Source: Candidatus Micrarchaeia archaeon
Lineage (GTDB): Archaea; Micrarchaeota; Micrarchaeia; Anstonellales; Bilamarchaeaceae
Direction of reading: 5' to 3'
Length of the DNA stretch: 5,957 nucleotides
Assembly (NCBI GenBank): GCA_041650355.1
Contig: JBAZLI010000058.1
Span: forward strand, 1 to 5,957
Positions 5,095 through 5,957 of this stretch are shown piece after piece. Position numbers and translations under genes: made by a program. The notes below the pieces were generated by a model that saw nothing but the letters and a program-made list of their open reading frames with translations, made no database searches and was not told the origin of the DNA. Within the stretch, counting starts at the first letter, position 1, and every line of letters begins with the position of its first letter.

Positions 5095-5957
5095 ATGAAA
5101 GACGAAGTGATGAAGGGCGTGGGCAGCAACGTCACCACTCTGGGCATAGTGAGCTTCCTCACCGACATTTCCAGCGAAATGATTTTTCCCGTGCTCCCTA
5201 TTTTCATTACCTCGATTCTCGGCGCAGGAAAGGAGGCGCTGGGCATAATAGAGGGGCTTGCAGACAGCATAGCGAGCCTGGTGGAAATATTCTCAGGCTA
5301 TTTCTCGGACAAGACCGGGAAGAGGAAGCAGCTCGTCATAGCAGGCTACGGCCTTTCATCCGTGGTGAAAGTCGGAATCGCGCTCTCAACCGCATGGTGG
5401 CACGTCCTGATAATGCGCAGCCTTGAGAGGATAGGGAAAGGGATAAGGACCTCCCCGAGAGACGCGATAATAGCGTCATCCTCCGCACCAGATGCAAGGG
5501 GCAAAGCATTCGGATTCCACAGGATGATGGACACCATCGGCGCGATAATAGGGCCGGTAATCGCATATTTCATCTTCGCCTGGTTCGGCACTGCAGAGCC
5601 GGGTTACAGGACTCTTTTCCTCGCTGCCATAATTCCGGCATTCCTCGCAGTGCTCGTCTTAATCCTGTTCGTGAAAGAGCCGGAAAAATCCAAACAGCCT
5701 GAGAAAAGGCCCTCCTTCTGGCAATCCCTGAAAGAACTTACCCCTGAATACAAGACGTTCCTCAAAATCTCGCTAGTGTTCTCGCTCTCCTACTTCAGCT
5801 TCGCGTTCTTCATAGTGCGCGCAACGGATTTGGGCATAGCGCCAGAGAGCGTGGTGGTGCTCTACATACTATACAATATAGTATACGCGGCTTCCTCCAT
5901 ACCCGCAGGCGCGCTTTCCGACAAGATAGGCAGGCGCGCAGTCATAGCAGCATCTTT
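5095..5957 (+). CDS. Major facilitator superfamily transporter (3' end outside window)
   Basis: I translated 287 codons from the ATG at 5095 without a stop; the gene is cut by the window edge, where a typical family member would have about 100 or more further residues. The first helix carries FLTDISSEMIFPVLP (21-35), characteristic of one prokaryotic MFS drug/sugar-efflux-like group. The cytoplasmic loop motif A appears twice: GYFSDKTGKRK (68-78) and GALSDKIGRR (272-281), marking the starts of the two six-helix halves. RIGKGIRTSPRDA (about 110-122) and an E-K-rich central loop (about 204-225) also fit. It is a secondary transporter of the cytoplasmic membrane; the substrate cannot be told. 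No ribosome-binding site precedes the ATG, and a TATA-like box lies about 30 bases upstream, so the message is probably leaderless or nearly so. It has its own promoter and is probably unrelated in function to the genes to its left. Confidence 0.9.
   Translation, partial: MKDEVMKGVGSNVTTLGIVSFLTDISSEMIFPVLPIFITSILGAGKEALGIIEGLADSIASLVEIFSGYFSDKTGKRKQLVIAGYGLSSVVKVGIALSTAWWHVLIMRSLERIGKGIRTSPRDAIIASSSAPDARGKAFGFHRMMDTIGAIIGPVIAYFIFAWFGTAEPGYRTLFLAAIIPAFLAVLVLILFVKEPEKSKQPEKRPSFWQSLKELTPEYKTFLKISLVFSLSYFSFAFFIVRATDLGIAPESVVVLYILYNIVYAASSIPAGALSDKIGRRAVIAAS

Noticed and set aside
5336..5591. Two minus-strand frames within the transporter gene
   Set aside because: They are antisense shadows of a transporter with both MFS loop motifs.

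Overview
The window looks archaeal. TATA-like boxes sit about 25-40 bases before several starts. Ribosome-binding sites are of the GGTGA type, some genes appear leaderless, and the genes are short and closely packed. The family content (a DUF2207 membrane protein, and an M50 protease with a heavily N-glycosylation-sequon-rich ectodomain) also fits an archaeon. A small-genome (DPANN-type) archaeon is a guess; no rRNA or marker gene is present to fix the lineage. Everything here comes from reading the sequence; no database search was run.

Left part (1-2600, minus strand): a two-gene unit read leftward. First comes a complete membrane zinc protease of the site-2-protease (M50) type, with a secreted N-terminal domain. 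After 18 bases comes a DUF2207-family membrane protein that runs off the left edge. Both place an exported, sequon-bearing domain outside the cell and are probably cell-envelope proteins made from one transcript.

Middle (2601-5043, plus strand): four small genes that are not obviously housekeeping. They are a membrane-anchored P-loop ATPase resembling the Zot/pI (FtsK-HerA) group, an M23 (LytM-type) metallopeptidase with no signal peptide, a small helix-turn-helix DNA-binding protein, and a 99-residue protein of unknown function coupled to it by an ATGA overlap. ATPase, lysin-like peptidase, regulator and a small orphan together recall a remnant or compact mobile or virus-like module. No integrase, attachment site, coat protein or replication gene is visible, so this remains a hypothesis. 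The leader of the helix-turn-helix gene is unusual: it carries A-rich heptamer repeats, and a strong ribosome-binding site that points to a 15-codon ORF in another frame.

Right part (5095-5957, plus strand): the first 287 codons of a major facilitator superfamily transporter, with its own promoter, cut by the window edge. There is no gene-free stretch longer than about 95 bases, and no tRNA, rRNA, CRISPR or insertion sequence was seen.
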